From assembly GCA_022822325.1 (NCBI GenBank), contig JAJEBW010000048.1:62001-126000 (forward strand): 64,000 nucleotides of DNA. The letters run 5' to 3'. The notes beneath the pieces are model-generated. The model worked only from the letters and a program-made list of their open reading frames with translations. It had not been told where the DNA came from and did not search any database. Made by a program: the position numbers and the translations under genes. The DNA is from Gemmatimonadota bacterium. GTDB lineage: Bacteria; Gemmatimonadota; Gemmatimonadetes; Longimicrobiales; Gaopeijiaceae. Below, piece after piece: positions 24,182 to 34,245 of this stretch. The number at the start of each line of letters is the position of its first letter. Position 1 is the first letter of the stretch.

Positions 24182-25196
24182 CGACACTCGGCGGCGGGTG
24201 CGGATCGGAGTGATGGGAGCGGGAGTGACCAGCCAGCTCCTTCATCTCCCGATCCTGGCCGAGCGCGGCGATGTTCGCCTCATGGCGCTCTCGGATCTGG
24301 ACCGGCGCAAGGCGCGCACCGTGGCCGACCGCTTCGGCGTGGCCCGCGTTCTGGACGACGACCGTCTGATCGAGGATCCGGAGATCGAGGGAGTGGTGAT
24401 CTGCGCCCCCAGCTTCCTCCACGAGCGCTTCGCCATGGCCTGCCTGGAGACGGGAAAGCACGTTCTGGTGGAGCGGCCGCTGGGGCTCTCTCCGGGCGGG
24501 GTGCGCGATGTGCTGGCCACCGCGCGGCAGACGGGCAAGGGAGTCGTGCTCGGGATGTCGCACCGGTATCAGGCCAATGTGCGCGCGCTGCGTTCGGCGA
24601 TCGCGGAGGGGGGTCTGGGGGATGTGAGCGCCGTGCGGGTCGAGTGGCTGAACCGCGCGGTGCGACGGCCGCGCACGGGGTGGCGGCGGCGGGCGCTGGA
24701 ATCGGGCGGCGGCGCGCTGATGGATCTCGGGGTCCCCGCACTGGATCTGGCCCTCTGGGTGCTGGGCATGCCGCAGCTTGCGCGGGTCTCGGCCATGACC
24801 GCGGGCGACGGTTTCGATGTGGAGGAGGAGGCGCACATCCACGCGGTCACGCGCACCGGGACGGTCGTGGCGCTCACCGCGAGCTGGCGCTTTCACGGCC
24901 CCGAGGACCGGCGCCGGCTCTGGGCGCTGGGCTCCGACGGCGGCGCTCGCCTCTCGCCCCTGGCGATCTACCGGAAGGTGGGCGGCCGGACCGTCGACGC
25001 GACTCCGCGGCAGCCGATCCCCCGGGGCGGCGAGGATCACTTCACGAACGGATACCGGCGCCTCCTGGACGAGTTCGTGCGGGTGACGAAGGGAACCGCG
25101 GCCGCCCGTCCCGTCGCCGACCAGATCCCCCTCATGCGGTTGATCGAGGCCGCCTACGATTCCGCGCTCGAGGGCCGCGAAGTCCTCCTCGACTGA
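24174..25196 (+). CDS. Gfo/Idh/MocA-family oxidoreductase
   Basis: 340 residues. An N-terminal Rossmann domain has RIGVMGAG (about residues 9-16) and a downstream VLVERPLGLSP segment, where most members have a Lys for the Arg of this EKP-type motif. The C-terminal domain has GGGALMDLGVPALDL, with Asp and Val where many family members have a catalytic DxxxH. These enzymes act on sugars or related polyols with NAD(P). The substrate cannot be deduced, and the position between rimO and lnt gives no hint. GGAGGAACC precedes ATG 24174. The changes at both signature motifs leave activity in some doubt. Confidence 0.85.
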   Translation: MPDDTRRRVRIGVMGAGVTSQLLHLPILAERGDVRLMALSDLDRRKARTVADRFGVARVLDDDRLIEDPEIEGVVICAPSFLHERFAMACLETGKHVLVERPLGLSPGGVRDVLATARQTGKGVVLGMSHRYQANVRALRSAIAEGGLGDVSAVRVEWLNRAVRRPRTGWRRRALESGGGALMDLGVPALDLALWVLGMPQLARVSAMTAGDGFDVEEEAHIHAVTRTGTVVALTASWRFHGPEDRRRLWALGSDGGARLSPLAIYRKVGGRTVDATPRQPIPRGGEDHFTNGYRRLLDEFVRVTKGTAAARPVADQIPLMRLIEAAYDSALEGREVLLD

Positions 25197-26843
25197 TGCG
25201 CGGGCGGGGCAGGTGCGGGTGGGGCCCGGATGGGTGGGGACTCCTCCTCGCGGCCACCTCCGGCGTCGCGCTCGGCGCGACCTTCTCGCCTCATGGAGGA
25301 CCGGTCCTTCCCTTCCTGGCCTTCGCGCCGCTGGGAGCGGCTCTGGCCCGGCTGGACCGCATTCCCCCTCCCCCCTCCCCCCTCCTCCCCCCTCCCGTCG
25401 CTCTCGGCCTCCTCACGGCCGCCATTGCCCACGCCGCCGGCTTCCTCTGGATGATTCCGGCGCTCTCGTGGAGGACCCCGCTGGCGATCCCGGCCTGGAT
25501 TCTCGTCTCGGCGCTGGGCGGTCTCGTCGCGGGTGCGGGCTGCGGCGCGGCATGCCTTCTCGCGCGCGGACGTCCCTGGCTGCTGCCCCTGGCGCTGGCC
25601 GCCTGCTGGACCGGCGCGGAGTGGACGCTGGCGCATCTGCCCGGAGTGCGGCAGGCGTGGCTGACGACCGGCGCCGCATTGGCGTGGGAGCCGGTGCTTT
25701 CGGCGGGGGTCGAGCTCTTCGGCGCGCGCTTCCTGACCCTCTGGACGGTGGCGGCCGGGGGCTGGATCGGGGTGTTCGCCGCGTGGCTGTCAGCGGGGTG
25801 GCGAGGCGCTTCCGCAACGCGCGCGAACACGCCCCCGCGCTCGCCGAAGGGGCGGCCGTTTGGGGGGAAGGTCCGGGTTGGGGGGCGCCTGCGGGCGGTC
25901 GCGGTGGTTGCGGCGGCGATTGCGCCTCTGGGGCCGGGAGTCGCGCGCCGGGCGGGGACGGGGGTGGGGGGGGAAGAGATCCTCGCGCGGGTGGCGGCGG
26001 TGCAGCCGGGGCGCCAGACTGGCAAGGCGCAGACCTGGCTGGAGACGCTGCGCGAGCTCGGCGAGCGGGAATCCTTCGACCTGGTCGTCTTCCCGGAGGG
26101 GTTTCTGGAGGATCCGGGGGAAGAGGGGGCCGAGTTGGCGCGAACGCTGGGCCGGACCGTCGTGGCGGGAATTCTCGAGCGGAAAATCGCGGAGCCGCCG
26201 GAAGCGCCGGACACCCTCTGGTACAATGCGGCGATCGCGCTGCCGCCGGAGGGTCCCCGTCCGCCGCCGTACCGCAAGATGCGGCTGGTTCCCGGTCTGG
26301 AGACGGCCGGCCTCTGGTCCTCGCGGCCGGGCCGGGGGGGCGGCCGCGGATACCGTCCCGGGGCGGAGGCGCGTCCCCTTTGGGTGGGCGGCCGTCCGGT
26401 CGGCGTGATGATCTGCTACGAGTCGGCCTTTGCCGGAAGCGCCCGCGCGCTGGTGCGGGCGGGAGCCGAATGGCTGCTTGTCCTCTCCAACGACGACTGG
26501 CTCGATCCGGCGCGTCCCTTTCGCGCGACCTGGGCCTACTGGCAGCACGCGACCCATGGACGGCTGCGGGCGCTGGAGCACCGGATGGCGCTTCTGCAGG
26601 TTGGCACGACCGGCCTCACCTTCGCGGTCGCCCCGGCGAACCGGAGCGACGCCCCTGCATCGGAGCCCGCGCTGGAGCCCGGAACGAGCGGCGTTCACAT
26701 CCTCGCGGCCACCGCCCCACGCGGCCCGACCCTCTTCACGCGGCTCGGCGATCTGCTCGGCCTGGGCTGCTTCGCGGTCTTCGCGGCGGGCCTTGCGGCG
26801 TCGGCGCGGGGACGGCGCCCTGGATCCTTCGCACCTGTCAACG

Positions 26844-26863
<20 letters not shown>
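25196..26863 (+). CDS. lnt: Apolipoprotein N-acyltransferase
   Basis: 555 residues: several N-terminal membrane helices (about residues 10-240), then a periplasmic nitrilase-like domain. The catalytic triad can be placed as Glu-301 (VVFPEGF), Lys-361 (YRKMRLVP) and Cys-407 (MICYESAF). One C-terminal helix follows. The enzyme adds the third acyl chain to lipoproteins in the inner membrane, upstream of LolA transport. ATG overlaps the preceding stop (TGATG). The loop at about 205-235 is rich in Gly/Arg and Pro. Confidence 0.93.
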
Positions 26864-28027
<1,164 letters not shown>

Positions 28028-28031
<4 letters not shown>

Positions 28032-28948
28032 GCGAAACGGTGCGCGAGATCGTCCGTCGCAGCGGAGAGTACCTGCGGGGGAAGGGGGTGGCGGGGGGGC
28101 GGACCAATGCGGAATACCTGGTGGCCCATGTCCTGGAGGTCGACCGCCTGGATCTCTACCTGGATCTGGACCGCCCCCTGGGCGAGAGCGAGCTGGGTCC
28201 CCTGCGTCCGCTGCTGAGGCGGCGGGGCGCGCGCGAGCCCCTCCAGTATGTGCTCGGATCGGCGCCCTTCCGCGAGCTGGAGCTGAAGGTCGATCCCCGG
28301 GTGGCGATTCCCCGCCCCGAGACCGAGTACCTGATCGACGTGGTTCGGCGCGAGGCGGGCCCGAAGCGGGTCTTCGACGCGGCGCTGGATGTGGGCGCCG
28401 GATCGGGCGCGATCGCGATCTCCCTGGCGTCCGAGGGAGTGGCGCGCACGGTCGCCGCCACCGACCGCTCCGCCGACGCCCTGGAGGTGGCGCGCGCCAA
28501 CGCCATTCGCTGCGGTTGTCCCGGAATCCGTTTCCTCGAAGGATCGCTCCTGGAACCGGTGCGCGGCCGGAGCTTCGATCTGATCCTTTCCAATCCCCCC
28601 TATCTGAGCGCCGAGGAATGGAGAGGGACCGAACCGGAGATTCGCCGCTGGGAGCCGGGAATCGCGATGGTCGCCGGCGATGGCGGCCTGGCGCTCATTC
28701 ACCGCCTGATCGACGGACTTCCACCTCTGCTGCGTCCCGGAGGCTGGTTCGGCGTGGAGACCGGGATCGCCCAGGGAGAGGCGGTTGCGGGGCGGCTGCG
28801 GACCGTGGGAATCTACGAGGAGGTCCGGATTCATGCGGACCTGGCCGGTCGGCCGCGCTATGTTCTTGCGCGAAGAGCCGGTTCCGCGGAGAGTCGGCGA
28901 AATGGGGCCGATTCCGGAGAGAACGCCAGTCCGGAGGTTGAGGAATGA
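28028..28948 (+). CDS. prmC: Release-factor glutamine methyltransferase PrmC
   Basis: 306 residues: an N-terminal five-helix domain (to about 75), then a Rossmann methyltransferase fold with [14 protein letters not shown] (about 118-131) and the active-site SNPPY (about 185-189). It methylates the GGQ glutamine of RF1 and RF2. Overlapping starts and stops on both sides (ATGA with prfA and with the ylbF homologue) make the three genes one translational unit. The last 30 residues are Gly/Ser/Glu-rich with no family counterpart. Confidence 0.95.
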
Positions 28949-29334
28949 TGGAAACCGGCAGTTTTGGAAGCGGCGGATCGGAGGTGGACAAGCTGGCCGG
29001 ATCGCTCGGCCGGGCGCTGGGGCGAACGAGCGAATATCGTGCGCTCGCGCGCGCCCGCGAACGCGCCGCCAACGACCGCGAGGTGGTCGGATTGACGAAC
29101 GAAATCGCGCCCCTCGAGCAGGCGCTGCAGGATGCGCTGGCCCAGGGGAAGGCGGCGGATTCCGCCGAATATGAACGCTACGCCTCCTCGCTCGGCCGGC
29201 TTCAGGCCCTGCCGGCCTACCAGGGGGTGGTTGCGGCGCAAGCCAACTTCGACAAGATCATGTACAGAATCGACGCCGCCATCCAGAAGGGAATGGAGGA
29301 AGGCGCGGCGTCGCGAATCATCCTTCCTTCGTGA
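28945..29334 (+). CDS. YlbF/YmcA-family protein
   Basis: 129 residues, all helical. The core from about residue 28 reads SEYRALARARERAANDREV and ends AAQANFDKIMYRIDAAIQKG, then SRIILPS, characteristic of YlbF-type proteins. In Bacillus, YlbF, YmcA and YaaT form a complex that affects RNase Y and development; in diderm phyla the role is unknown. It overlaps prmC in ATGA (ATGATG offers two starts three bases apart). The first about 25 residues are Gly/Ser-rich. Confidence 0.85.
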   Translation: MMETGSFGSGGSEVDKLAGSLGRALGRTSEYRALARARERAANDREVVGLTNEIAPLEQALQDALAQGKAADSAEYERYASSLGRLQALPAYQGVVAAQANFDKIMYRIDAAIQKGMEEGAASRIILPS

Positions 29335-29341
29335 ACCGCCC

Positions 29342-30040
29342 GTGACGAGCAGCGATCGGCCCCGCCAAAAGAAACCGTCCCCATCTCCGCGCGGAGTCAG
29401 CGCCCTGCGCGCTCCCGTCTACCGGATCATCGACCCGGTGGCGCGGCTCCTCGTCCGGATGGGCATCCACCCCAATGCGATCACCGTCGCAGGCTTCCTG
29501 GTCACCGTCGCCGGCGCCCTTCTCTACTCTCGCGACCATGTCCGCACCGCCGGCTTCGCGATTCTGCTTGGCGGTCTCTGCGACGTCTTCGACGGGCGGG
29601 TCGCGCGTCTCTCGGGGCTGGCCTCCAAGTTCGGCAGCTTCTTCGACTCGACCCTCGACCGGATCTCCGAGATCGCGATGTACATCGGTCTGATGACGCT
29701 CTACAACGCCTACCGGCTCGAATTCGTCGACATCTGGATGATCTACGCCCTTGCCCTGGCGCTCGGCGGTTCGCTCATGGTCAGCTACACCCGGGCCAAG
29801 GCGGAGTCGCTCGGCTTCGACTGTTCGGTCGGGCTCATGCAGCGGGGCGAACGCATCCTTCTTCTCGGCTTCGGATCGCTCCTCTTCGGTCTGTCCTGGA
29901 ATGGGCGGGTGCTGAGCGGGATCATCGTCCTCGTCGCTCTGCTGACCAACTTCACCGCGATTCACCGGATCGTCTGGGTGTACCGGCGCGGCAGCGGCGT
30001 TCCTCTCGACAACGGCGGCGCGACCGCCGGAAAAGGTTAG
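29342..30040 (+). CDS. CDP-alcohol phosphatidyltransferase, probably inositol-phosphate lipid synthase
   Basis: 232-residue integral membrane enzyme. The CDP-alcohol phosphotransferase signature D-x2-DG-x2-AR-x8-G-x3-D-x3-D is complete (begins DVFDGRVARLSG, about residues 80-105). About five further hydrophobic helices follow. The next gene is inositol-3-phosphate synthase, so the likely acceptor is inositol phosphate and the product a phosphatidylinositol phosphate; this is inference from context. A PgsA-type glycerophosphate enzyme is the alternative. The start is GTG 29342. Confidence 0.85.
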   Translation: MTSSDRPRQKKPSPSPRGVSALRAPVYRIIDPVARLLVRMGIHPNAITVAGFLVTVAGALLYSRDHVRTAGFAILLGGLCDVFDGRVARLSGLASKFGSFFDSTLDRISEIAMYIGLMTLYNAYRLEFVDIWMIYALALALGGSLMVSYTRAKAESLGFDCSVGLMQRGERILLLGFGSLLFGLSWNGRVLSGIIVLVALLTNFTAIHRIVWVYRRGSGVPLDNGGATAGKG

Positions 30041-30048
30041 AAGACACA

Positions 30049-31365
30049 GTGGAACAGCCTCCAAGCATAGCGACGCCCGGAGGGCCCGTCGGCGTTCTCC
30101 TGCCCGGACTCGGGGCGGTCGCCACCACCGTCGTGGCCGGCGTCGAGGCCGTGCGGCGCGGACTTGCGCGTCCCTTCGGCAGCCTCACCCAGATGAACAC
30201 CATCCGGCTCGGCAGACGCACAGAGGAGCGCACCCCCCTGATTCGCGAGCTCGTCCCCCTGGCCGAACTGGACCAGCTCGTCTTCGGGGCCTGGGATCCG
30301 ATTCCCGACGACGCCTACGACAGCGCCGTTCACGCCGGCGTCCTCAGGCGCGGAACCCACCTCGATCCGATCCGCGACTTCCTCCGCACGGTAAGCCCGA
30401 TGCCCGCCGTCTTCGACACCGCCTACGTCAAGCGGCTCGACGGACCGAACCGCAAGCGCGGCGCGAACCGGATGGAGCTGGCCGAGGCGCTGCGCGAGGA
30501 CATCCGCCGCTTCAAGGCCGAAAACGGCTGCTCCCGCGCGGTGATGATCTGGTGCGGATCCACCGAGGTCTTCACGCGGGCGGGCCCGGCGCACGAAACC
30601 CCGGAATCCTTCGAACGGGCCATGCGCGACGACGATCCCGCGATCGCCCCCAGCATGATCTACGCCTGGGCGGCCATCATGGAGGGAGTCCCCTACGCGA
30701 ACGGCGCCCCCAATCTCTCCGCCGATCTGCCTGCCCTGGAGACCCTCGCCCGGGAGCGCGGCGTTCCCATCGCGGGCAAGGATTTCAAGACCGGCCAGAC
30801 GCTGATGAAGACGATTCTGGCGCCCGGCCTCAAGGCCCGGATGCTCGGCGTGCAGGGCTGGTTCAGCACCAATATCCTCGGGAACCGGGACGGCGAGGTC
30901 CTCGACGACCCCGAATCCTTCCGCACCAAGGAGGAATCGAAGCTCGGGGTGCTCGACTACATCCTGCAGCCGCAGATGTACCCGGAGCTCTACGGCGAAC
31001 TGTACCACAAGGTCCGCATCAACTACTACCCTCCCCGCGGAGACGACAAGGAGGGCTGGGACAACCTCGACATCTTCGGGTGGCTGGGGTATCCGATGCA
31101 GATCAAGGTGGACTTCCTCTGCCGCGACTCGATCCTGGCCGCGCCGATCGTCCTCGACCTCGCGCTCTTCCTCGATCTGGCCGGGCGCGCCGGAATGGGA
31201 GGAATCCAGGAATGGCTCTCCTTCTACTTCAAGAGCCCGCACACGCCCGTGGGCCTCTACCCGGAGCACGATCTCTTCATCCAGCACAAGAAGCTGAAGA
31301 ATACGCTGCGCTGGCTCGCCGGCGAGGAACAGATCACTCACCTGGGGCGCGAGTACTACGAATAG
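30049..31365 (+). CDS. ino1: Inositol-3-phosphate synthase
   Basis: 438 residues. It cyclises glucose 6-phosphate to inositol 3-phosphate with NAD. Landmarks are GVLLPGLGAVATTVVAGVEA (nucleotide-binding N-terminus), DFKTGQTLMKT (active site) and LQPQMYPELYGELYHKV. The overall form resembles the shorter bacterial and FCB-type enzymes. With the preceding membrane transferase it should make inositol phospholipids. The GTG start lies eight nucleotides after the preceding stop. Confidence 0.93.
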   Translation: MEQPPSIATPGGPVGVLLPGLGAVATTVVAGVEAVRRGLARPFGSLTQMNTIRLGRRTEERTPLIRELVPLAELDQLVFGAWDPIPDDAYDSAVHAGVLRRGTHLDPIRDFLRTVSPMPAVFDTAYVKRLDGPNRKRGANRMELAEALREDIRRFKAENGCSRAVMIWCGSTEVFTRAGPAHETPESFERAMRDDDPAIAPSMIYAWAAIMEGVPYANGAPNLSADLPALETLARERGVPIAGKDFKTGQTLMKTILAPGLKARMLGVQGWFSTNILGNRDGEVLDDPESFRTKEESKLGVLDYILQPQMYPELYGELYHKVRINYYPPRGDDKEGWDNLDIFGWLGYPMQIKVDFLCRDSILAAPIVLDLALFLDLAGRAGMGGIQEWLSFYFKSPHTPVGLYPEHDLFIQHKKLKNTLRWLAGEEQITHLGREYYE

Positions 31366-31404
31366 CCTCGTCGCTCGCGGGCCGGCCGGGCCCAGTCCTC
31401 GAAG

Positions 31405-31625
31405 ATGCCGCATGGCGGCGGCGTTTTCGGAGTCGGTCCCCAACCGCATGAGCGAACGGTGCGCCGGGGCCGGTCCGGCGCTCGACGGGCAAGTTGTCGA
31501 ACCGCCGCGATCCCGCGGCTCGATCCGGTTGAGCGGGCGGGCGGCGTTGAGAGCGGCGCGAGAAGCGGGCCCCAGCCGGAGGAGACCGGGCGATGACGCC
31601 AGAGGAAGCGGGACCATTTCGGTGA
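31405..31625 (+). other. Two consecutive mini-ORFs leading into tmk
   Basis: The 256-nt gap between ino1 and tmk has no ordinary gene. It holds an open frame of 63 codons from ATG 31405 to TGA 31594-31596. That TGA overlaps ATG 31593 (ATGA), which opens a 10-codon frame (MTPEEAGPFR) preceded by GGAGGAG at eight bases. The second frame's TGA overlaps the tmk GTG (GTGA, 31622-31625). The short frame has the better ribosome-binding site; the long one is Arg/Gly-rich and may be chance. Confidence 0.35.
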
Positions 31626-32287
31626 AGCGCGGCCGGTTCATTGTGGTGGAGGGGGCGGAAGGCGTGGGGAAGACGACCCAGGTCGGGCAGTTGCGACTCT
31701 TCCTCGAGGCGGCGGGGAAGCGGGTCGCCGTCACCCGCGAGCCGGGCGGAACCGCGGTGGGCGAACGGATCCGCGAGTTGCTGCTGCACGAGCGCGGCGC
31801 GCGGATCGCTCCCAGGACCGAACTGCTTTTGATGCTGGCGGCGCGGGCGGCGCTGGTGCGCGAGGTGGTGCGGCCGGCGCTGGCCGCGGGAAGGTGGGTG
31901 CTCTCCGACCGCTACGACCTCAGTTCGGTGGCCTACCAGGGCCATGGCCGCGGCATCGATCCGGAGCGCGTCGCCGCGTTGAACGCCTTCGCCACCGGCG
32001 ATCTGAAGCCCGACCTCTGCCTGGTCATCGACCTTCCGGCGGAGGAGGGGCTGGCGCGGCAGCGGCGCTCGGCGCGTCCCCTGGACCGTTTCGAATCCGA
32101 GAGCGCCTCCTTCCGGGAAAGGGTTCGCCGCGGGTATCTTGAGATGGTTCGCTCCGGCGGCGGCGCAGTTCTGGTTGCCGGCGGCGGCAGCGTCGAAGAG
32201 GTGCGGGAGCGGATGATCGCGAGAGTTCGCGAGAGATGGCCGTCTCTCGAAGGGTCGGCCATGCGTCGGCGGGGGAGGCAGCCATGA
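31622..32287 (+). CDS. tmk: Thymidylate kinase
   Basis: 221 residues. It phosphorylates dTMP to dTDP. The P-loop is EGAEGVGKTTQ (about residues 9-19), the DRX motif is in SDRYDLSSVAYQGHGRG, and the LID contains RSARPLDRFE. The GTG start overlaps the stop of a 10-codon leader frame and gives the standard N-terminus MKRGRFIVVEG. The last about 15 residues are a basic tail. Its stop overlaps the following protease gene in ATGA. Confidence 0.94.
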   Translation: MKRGRFIVVEGAEGVGKTTQVGQLRLFLEAAGKRVAVTREPGGTAVGERIRELLLHERGARIAPRTELLLMLAARAALVREVVRPALAAGRWVLSDRYDLSSVAYQGHGRGIDPERVAALNAFATGDLKPDLCLVIDLPAEEGLARQRRSARPLDRFESESASFRERVRRGYLEMVRSGGGAVLVAGGGSVEEVRERMIARVRERWPSLEGSAMRRRGRQP

Positions 32288-33957
32288 CACGAAGTCGCGG
32301 GGTGCTGGTGCCGGGAACCATCGCGCTGGTGGCGGTGGCGAGCGGGAGCTGGCTGCTGCAACGCGGGGTGGAGCGGCGGGCCAACGTCTATCTGGATGCG
32401 CGCATCTTCGAGGAGATCGTCGGGCACATTCGCAGCGACTATGTTGGCGACGTGGATGTGGACGATCTGTACGAGGCCGCGATCTCGGGCGTCGTGGACC
32501 GTCTGGAGGATCCCAACTCGCAGTTTTTGCCTGCGGCCCGCTGGGAGGACGAGCGCATCCGCACCCAGGGGGACTACGGCGGGGTGGGGCTGGAGGTGGA
32601 GGACCGCGACGGCTTCATCACCGTGGTGGCGCCGATTCCGGGGACGCCGGGGGCGAGGGCGGGAATCAGGCCCGGCGACCGGATCGTCGAGGTGGATGGC
32701 GAATCGGTGGAGGGCTGGGTCACCGACCAGGCCGTCGATCTGCTGCGCGGCAAGCCCGGCACCGCGGTGCGCATGGGGATTCGCAGGCCGGGGATGGAGG
32801 AGGTCGTTCACTTCGACGTGACGCGCGCGCGGATCCTGGTGCCCTCGGTTCCCTTCGCGACGCTGCTCGAGGGCGGCGTGGGGTACGTGCCGCTGCTCGT
32901 CTTCAACCGCACCACCACCGAAGAGGTGCGCGCGGCGATTGATTCGCTCGAAGCGGAGGGGATGACCTCGTTGGTTCTCGATCTGCGCCGCAACCGGGGC
33001 GGACTCCTGACCGAGGGCGTGGCCCTCACCGACCTTTTCCTCGATCCCGGGCAGGACATCGTCGAGATCCGCAGCCGTTCGGCGCCGGCCGAACGGTACC
33101 GTGCCCGCCGGGAACAGCGCTATCCCGATCTCCCCGTCGCCGTGCTGATCGCCTACGGGAGCGCGTCGGCCTCCGAGATCGTGGCGGGGGCGTTGCAGGA
33201 TCACGACCGCGCCCTCCTGATCGGCTCCACCACCTACGGCAAGGGCTCGGTTCAGACGCTCTTCCCCCTTGCGGGCGGGAATGTGCTCAAGCTCACCACG
33301 GCGCGCTGGTTCACCCCGGCGGGGCGCTCCATCCAGATGGCGGCTGAGGATCAGCGTTTGCGGGTGGAGCGCGGGGTGCTGACCGTGCAGGGGGATGTGG
33401 CGGAACGCCCCGATCTGGAGGGGAAGCCGGAGTTCAGTTCGGCGGGCGGGCGGCTGGTGCGCGGAGGAGGAGGAATCGTTCCCGATCTCTGGGTGATGCC
33501 GGACACGCTGGCGATCGATGAGCGCGAGGCCATACGCGAGGTTCTCGGGGCCGGAGGGGTGTTCTGGACGGCGCTGCGCAACTGGGTGGTCGCCTATCTG
33601 CGGGAGAATCCCGATCTGGAGAATGGATTCGAGATCGGCGAGGCCGAGGTGACCAGCCTTCAGGCCGCGCTGGAGGCGCGCGGAGCCGAGTTGCCGCTGG
33701 AGACGCTGCGGCGGGCCGGTCGTTCGCTGGGTTGGCTGATCGGGGGCGAGATTGCCGAACAGGCCTGGGGAGACCGGGGCCGGTTCGAGCGCGGTGCGGC
33801 AAGCGATGCCCAACTGATGCGGGCGGTGGAGCTGCTGCGGGCTGCGCGAGACCGGATGCATCTCTTCGAGTTGGCGGGGTCGCTGCCGGCCGGGCTGGCG
33901 GCGGAGTCGGAAAATCCCCCGGGCCGCACCTCCCGAAGCGGCGCGCCGCCCCACTGA
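32284..33957 (+). CDS. S41-family C-terminal processing protease
   Basis: 557 residues: an N-terminal membrane anchor or signal (about 7-25), a helical cap, a PDZ domain at about 97-175 (GGVGLEVEDRDGFITVV, RAGIRPGDRIVEVDG), then the S41 catalytic core with the serine in GSASASE (about residue 295) and Lys-320 in TTYGKGSVQT. A helical C-terminal extension of about 150 residues follows the core, ending in a polar tail. It probably trims or degrades periplasmic proteins. ATG overlaps the tmk stop (ATGA). Confidence 0.9.
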   Translation: MTRSRGVLVPGTIALVAVASGSWLLQRGVERRANVYLDARIFEEIVGHIRSDYVGDVDVDDLYEAAISGVVDRLEDPNSQFLPAARWEDERIRTQGDYGGVGLEVEDRDGFITVVAPIPGTPGARAGIRPGDRIVEVDGESVEGWVTDQAVDLLRGKPGTAVRMGIRRPGMEEVVHFDVTRARILVPSVPFATLLEGGVGYVPLLVFNRTTTEEVRAAIDSLEAEGMTSLVLDLRRNRGGLLTEGVALTDLFLDPGQDIVEIRSRSAPAERYRARREQRYPDLPVAVLIAYGSASASEIVAGALQDHDRALLIGSTTYGKGSVQTLFPLAGGNVLKLTTARWFTPAGRSIQMAAEDQRLRVERGVLTVQGDVAERPDLEGKPEFSSAGGRLVRGGGGIVPDLWVMPDTLAIDEREAIREVLGAGGVFWTALRNWVVAYLRENPDLENGFEIGEAEVTSLQAALEARGAELPLETLRRAGRSLGWLIGGEIAEQAWGDRGRFERGAASDAQLMRAVELLRAARDRMHLFELAGSLPAGLAAESENPPGRTSRSGAPPH

Positions 33958-34245
33958 TCCGGCGGTCTCCGGGCGGGAGAAGACCCCGTCCTTCCAGGGC
34001 GGATTTCGCGCCGCGCGGCATCCGTCCCATCTGACCATTCGGATGCCCGCGCCGCGGGTGCACCTTTGGGGGTGGTCCCATCGCTCGCGTCGCTCGCTCG
34101 CCCAAACCGCACCGGGCTCCGGCCGAGTTTCGCCGTCTACGTCGCGCCAGCGGTCGATCTTTGAGGAATGGGGCCCGGAGCGCGGGCACGCGGCGGCGCG
34201 GAGCGGATGGTCCGGCCGCGCGATCAGGAGAGGGGAGATCGGCAG
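33958..34245 (+). other. Spacer before obgE with an 8-bp hairpin
   Basis: No gene is visible on either strand in these 288 nt. Perfect arms GGCATCCG (34017-34024) and CGGATGCC (34040-34047) could form a hairpin with a 15-nt loop; no T tract follows, so it is not a typical terminator. No convincing -35/-10 pair was found. AGGAGAGGGGAGA just before the obgE start is the ribosome-binding site. Confidence 0.4.

Larger units (their letters stand above)
23953..24182 (+). repeat. Four tandem about-70-bp repeats of a ribosome-binding site plus start codon
   Basis: Copies begin with GGAGGA at 23953, 24026, 24095 and 24165 (periods 73, 69 and 70). Each continues into ATG-(T/C)CTGACG. Copies one and three read ATGTCTGACGGTCCT; copies two and four read ATGCCTGACGACACT, suggesting duplication of a dimer. 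Copy one contains the rimO stop and copy four is the true start region of the oxidoreductase gene. Confidence 0.9.

Noticed and set aside
23953..24182. 70-bp repeats considered as a CRISPR or mobile-element array
   Set aside because: Whole units are repeated including ribosome-binding site and start; no terminal inverted repeats or transposase, and the last copy is part of a normal gene.
33958..34245. Hairpin GGCATCCG...CGGATGCC as an intrinsic terminator
   Set aside because: No T tract after the hairpin, and the loop of 15 nt is long.
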